Under the pieces are notes generated by a model. It was not told the origin of the DNA and did not search any database. It was given only the letters and a program-made list of their open reading frames with translations. Positions 61,900 through 64,000 of a stretch of DNA of 64,000 nt are shown one piece after another; the first letter of the stretch is position 1; every line of letters begins with the position of its first letter. The DNA is from Nocardia amamiensis (GTDB lineage Bacteria > Actinomycetota > Actinomycetes > Mycobacteriales > Mycobacteriaceae). The DNA is taken from positions 124,001 to 188,000 of the forward strand of contig NZ_JADLQX010000007.1 in assembly GCF_015477605.1 (NCBI RefSeq), read 5' to 3'. The position numbers and the translations under genes were made by a program.

Positions 61900-62403
61900 T
61901 TATCTCCGCGCCCAGGCGCCCGGGTCCTCGGTGAGCGTCTCGACGAATCCGGGCAGCCGGTCGCGCGCGATGTCGTCGATGGTCACGTTCTCCAGAACCG
62001 CACGGATGTTGACCCGCAGCGCGATCCACACCCGTTGCAACGCCTCGGCCGAGCCGGAGTAGCGCACGTCCTCCGGCCGCGCCCCGCGCACCGATGCGAG
62101 CGGGCCCTCGATCGCGCGGATCACGTCGGCGATGGAGATCTCGGACGCGGGCCTGGCCAGCCAGTAGCCGCCGTCCGGACCGCGCCTGCTGATCACCAGA
62201 TCCGCGCGGCGCAGCTCGCCGAGCACCGACTCGAGCACCTTGGGCGGGATCCGCTGGGCGGTGGCGATGGCCTCGGCTTTGACCACCGGAGCGGCTTGCA
62301 CCACAGGTGCACCGCCCCCGGCCACAGCGTGATTCAGCGGCGGCGCACTGGCGATCTCGAGCAGCGTCCGCACCGCGTAATCGATCTTCGCGGTGATGTG
62401 CAC
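61900..62403 (-). CDS. Rrf2-family regulator without cysteines
   Basis: 167 aa. Rrf2 start 'MHITAKIDYAVRTLLEIAS', 'AQRIPPKVLESVLGELRRADL' and 'ISRRGPDGGYWLARPASEIS'. No Cys at all, so it cannot hold the Fe-S cluster of IscR/NsrR types; it must sense something else. Upstream of the ABC pair and possibly its regulator. Confidence 0.85.
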   Translation of the reverse strand: MHITAKIDYAVRTLLEIASAPPLNHAVAGGGAPVVQAAPVVKAEAIATAQRIPPKVLESVLGELRRADLVISRRGPDGGYWLARPASEISIADVIRAIEGPLASVRGARPEDVRYSGSAEALQRVWIALRVNIRAVLENVTIDDIARDRLPGFVETLTEDPGAWARR

Positions 62404-62442
62404 AGCGGTGACTCCTGGCGTCCGGAGGTGGGTAGCTCGAAT

Positions 62443-63036
62443 CTACGCGGCGTCACCCGCGCCGAGCACAGAGGTTGCCGCGTCCAGCAGTGACGACTCG
62501 ACCAGGGAGTCGTCCGCGCCCGGCACCAGTTCCTTGGAGATCAGCGCGACGCCGATCACCTCGAGCGCCGCGCACGCGCGCAGCTGCGCCTCCACGGTGG
62601 CCTCCGGCCCGGCCAGCCAGGTGCGCAGGACCTGACTGGCGTCCATCAAGTCCGGGTAGCGGTCGGCCATGGCGTTGATGATCGCCACCGTGTCTCGTAC
62701 GACCAGCGCACCGGCGTCACGGTGATGGATGAGACCCCGCAGATAGGTCCGCAGAACCTGGCGGATGCCGGCCGCGTCGTGCTGCACGTGGTCGAGCTCG
62801 TCGGTCACCGACCGCATGTGATCGACGATCGGATCGATGATCGCCAAGAGCAGATCGAGCTTCGAGGCGTAGTGATAGTAGAGCGACGCCTTTGTGATTC
62901 CTACCGCATCGGCGACCTCGCGCAGGCTCGTCTGCTCGAATCCTTTGGCCGCGAACAGCTTCACCGCGGCGTCGCGAATCGCAGCTTTAGTGCCTCCACC
63001 TGGGGAAACAGCGCCGGGTGTGTCACGGACAACCAT
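62443..63036 (-). CDS. TetR-family repressor of the MMPL gene
   Basis: 197 aa. HTH 'FEQTSLREVADAVGITKASL' then 'YYHYASKLDLLLAI'. C-terminal ligand/dimer domain. Divergent from the MMPL gene with overlapping palindromes between them. Confidence 0.85.
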   Translation of the reverse strand: MVVRDTPGAVSPGGGTKAAIRDAAVKLFAAKGFEQTSLREVADAVGITKASLYYHYASKLDLLLAIIDPIVDHMRSVTDELDHVQHDAAGIRQVLRTYLRGLIHHRDAGALVVRDTVAIINAMADRYPDLMDASQVLRTWLAGPEATVEAQLRACAALEVIGVALISKELVPGADDSLVESSLLDAATSVLGAGDAA

Positions 63037-63087
63037 TGGAGAATCCTCTCATCACTCGCGCGCCGGGCGAACGCCACCCGCAAAATA

Positions 63088-63136
63088 GAGGTTGAACCTC
63101 CACTTACTTCCTAGGTAGTCTACCTACCGCACGGTA
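63088..63136. promoter_or_regulatory. TetR operators between tetR and MMPL genes
   Basis: GAGGTT-G-AACCTC (63088-63100), TAGGTA-GTC-TACCTA (63112-63126) and CTACCG-CA-CGGTAG (63124-63136), the last two sharing bases. The overlapping pair matches a TetR site arrangement that controls both divergent genes. Confidence 0.65.
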
Positions 63137-63238
63137 GGCAGAAAGCGTCAGTGGAGGCGGGGACATGCAGGGCGCCCCGCGAGTGCTGTCTACAGGCAGA
63201 ACCAGCACGGTCCCAGTCATCGCTAGGAGTAACCACTC

Positions 63239-64000
63239 GTGTCCGTTTACCTGTATAGATGGGGAAAGTTCGCTTTCCGCCGGAAATGGATAGTCCTTCC
63301 CGTCTGGCTCGTCTTGTTCGTGCTCCTCGGTGGCCTGGGCGCACAGCTCAGCAAGCCGATGACCAACGACTTCAGCATGCCGGACCTGCCATCCGCCCGT
63401 GCCAATGACATCCTCGACAAGCACTTCCCCGGCGCTTCCGACGCGTTCAAGTTCGACGCGGTCACCGGCATCTACGTCGTCGCCGCGCCCGAGGGGCAGA
63501 AGCTGACGGACCCGGCCAACCGCGCGGCGCTGGAAGCGTTCATCGCCAAGCTCGGCCAGTTCGACCTCATCGAGCACGGCAAGCCGATCACCAACCCGGT
63601 CGAGGCGGCCGACAAGATGGGCTGCCTGGCAACCCCCGACCCGGCGCAGTGCAGCGGCGCACCGCTGAACGTGCTCAGCAAGACCGCGCCGGAGACCGTG
63701 GCGGTGATCAACGTCCCGTTCACGATCAAGAAGTTCACCGACGTCACCGACGAGAATCGCGCCGCCGCGTACGACGTGGCCGCCGACGCCCGCAATGCCG
63801 GGCTCACGGTCGAGATGAGCGGCTCGATCGCGCAGAAGCAGGAGGCCCCCAGCGGCAAGTCCGAGTTGATCGGCATGGGCGTCGCGCTGGTCGTGATGAT
63901 CGTGGCGTTCGGCGCCATTGTCGCCGCGTTCGTGCCGATCGTCACCGCGATCATCGGCCTCGGCGCCGCCACCTCGGTGATCATGCTCGGCACCTCGGTG
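63239..64000 (+). CDS. MMPL/RND-type lipid or drug transporter (N-terminal part)
   Basis: GTG 63239 with AGGAG 9 nt upstream; 254 codons to the window edge. Basic start then TM1 ('IVLPVWLVLFVLLGGLGAQL'), a large extracytoplasmic loop with one Cys pair (about residues 125 and 138), then TM2-3 beginning 'SELIGMGVALVVMIVAFGAI'. Such proteins move mycolate-type lipids or siderophores across the inner membrane. Cut off by the right edge. Confidence 0.9.
   Translation, partial: MSVYLYRWGKFAFRRKWIVLPVWLVLFVLLGGLGAQLSKPMTNDFSMPDLPSARANDILDKHFPGASDAFKFDAVTGIYVVAAPEGQKLTDPANRAALEAFIAKLGQFDLIEHGKPITNPVEAADKMGCLATPDPAQCSGAPLNVLSKTAPETVAVINVPFTIKKFTDVTDENRAAAYDVAADARNAGLTVEMSGSIAQKQEAPSGKSELIGMGVALVVMIVAFGAIVAAFVPIVTAIIGLGAATSVIMLGTSV

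Noticed and set aside
60162..61934. Rightward frame of 590 codons opposite the ABC exporter
   Set aside because: His/Asp/Gly-rich shadow; the ABC motifs are on the minus strand.

Overview
The window is high-GC actinobacterial DNA, most likely from a mycolic-acid genus such as Nocardia or Rhodococcus. Supporting signs are an MMPL-type transporter, an actinobacterial QcrB, a WS/DGAT-like acyltransferase, a DUF397 protein, two WhiB proteins on the phage, GTG/TTG starts and leaderless promoters. It has two parts: the right-hand ~39.9 kb of a prophage (1 to about 39,860), then host chromosome.

Prophage, late genes (1-14,655, + strand): probable portal end, a very long MuF protein ending in a HELGH metallopeptidase-like domain, a capsid maturation protease with an embedded 2H phosphoesterase domain, a DUF7196-like small protein, scaffold-capsid fusion, small virion proteins, an Ala/Pro repeat fibre-like protein, major tail protein and head-tail adaptor. 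A two-gene cargo unit sits on the opposite strand at 3,603-4,444. The capsid and tail-tube genes are preceded by matching leaders.

Prophage, cargo (14,700-19,500): a ClpC N-domain-only protein, a secreted protein, small orphans, and a tightly overlapping operon of an XRE/TPR regulator, a RibD-like reductase and a RibD-like deaminase. This operon is the best candidate for an undescribed system.

Prophage, early genes (38,532 down to 19,495, - strand): Cro-like and excisionase-like genes, two WhiB proteins, YqaJ exonuclease and RecT, an HNH protein, a winged-helix gene beside an iteron/DnaA-box origin (30,727-31,021), a HIT protein, a RuvC-like resolvase, a small-terminase candidate and the large terminase, interspersed with small Zn-ribbon and orphan genes joined by 4-bp overlaps. 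A 21-bp dyad recurs at five places. The switch is at 38,532-38,621, with palindromic operators between divergent HTH genes. The prophage ends at a tRNA-Ser 3' fragment (39,833-39,859). No integrase, tape measure, minor tail or lysis gene was seen; they must lie to the left or be absent.

Host side: between this att site and a second, diverged tRNA-Ser fragment (44,887-44,913) lie a PhyH-type dioxygenase and a frameshifted epoxide hydrolase, both behind the same TTAGGA...TCCTAA operator, plus a YcaQ-like winged-helix protein and a YbaK deacylase. Right of the second att is a relic of a prophage gene (homologue at 15,374) joined to a broken NUDIX gene. Then come a SLOG-like protein, a MerR/MFS efflux pair, a membrane protein, a WS/DGAT-like enzyme, a solitary qcrB, DUF397, DUF309, GluQ-RS, RDD and DUF4190 membrane proteins, a queuosine-precursor transporter and Tgt, a heterodimeric ABC exporter, Rrf2, and a TetR/MMPL divergent pair running off the right edge.
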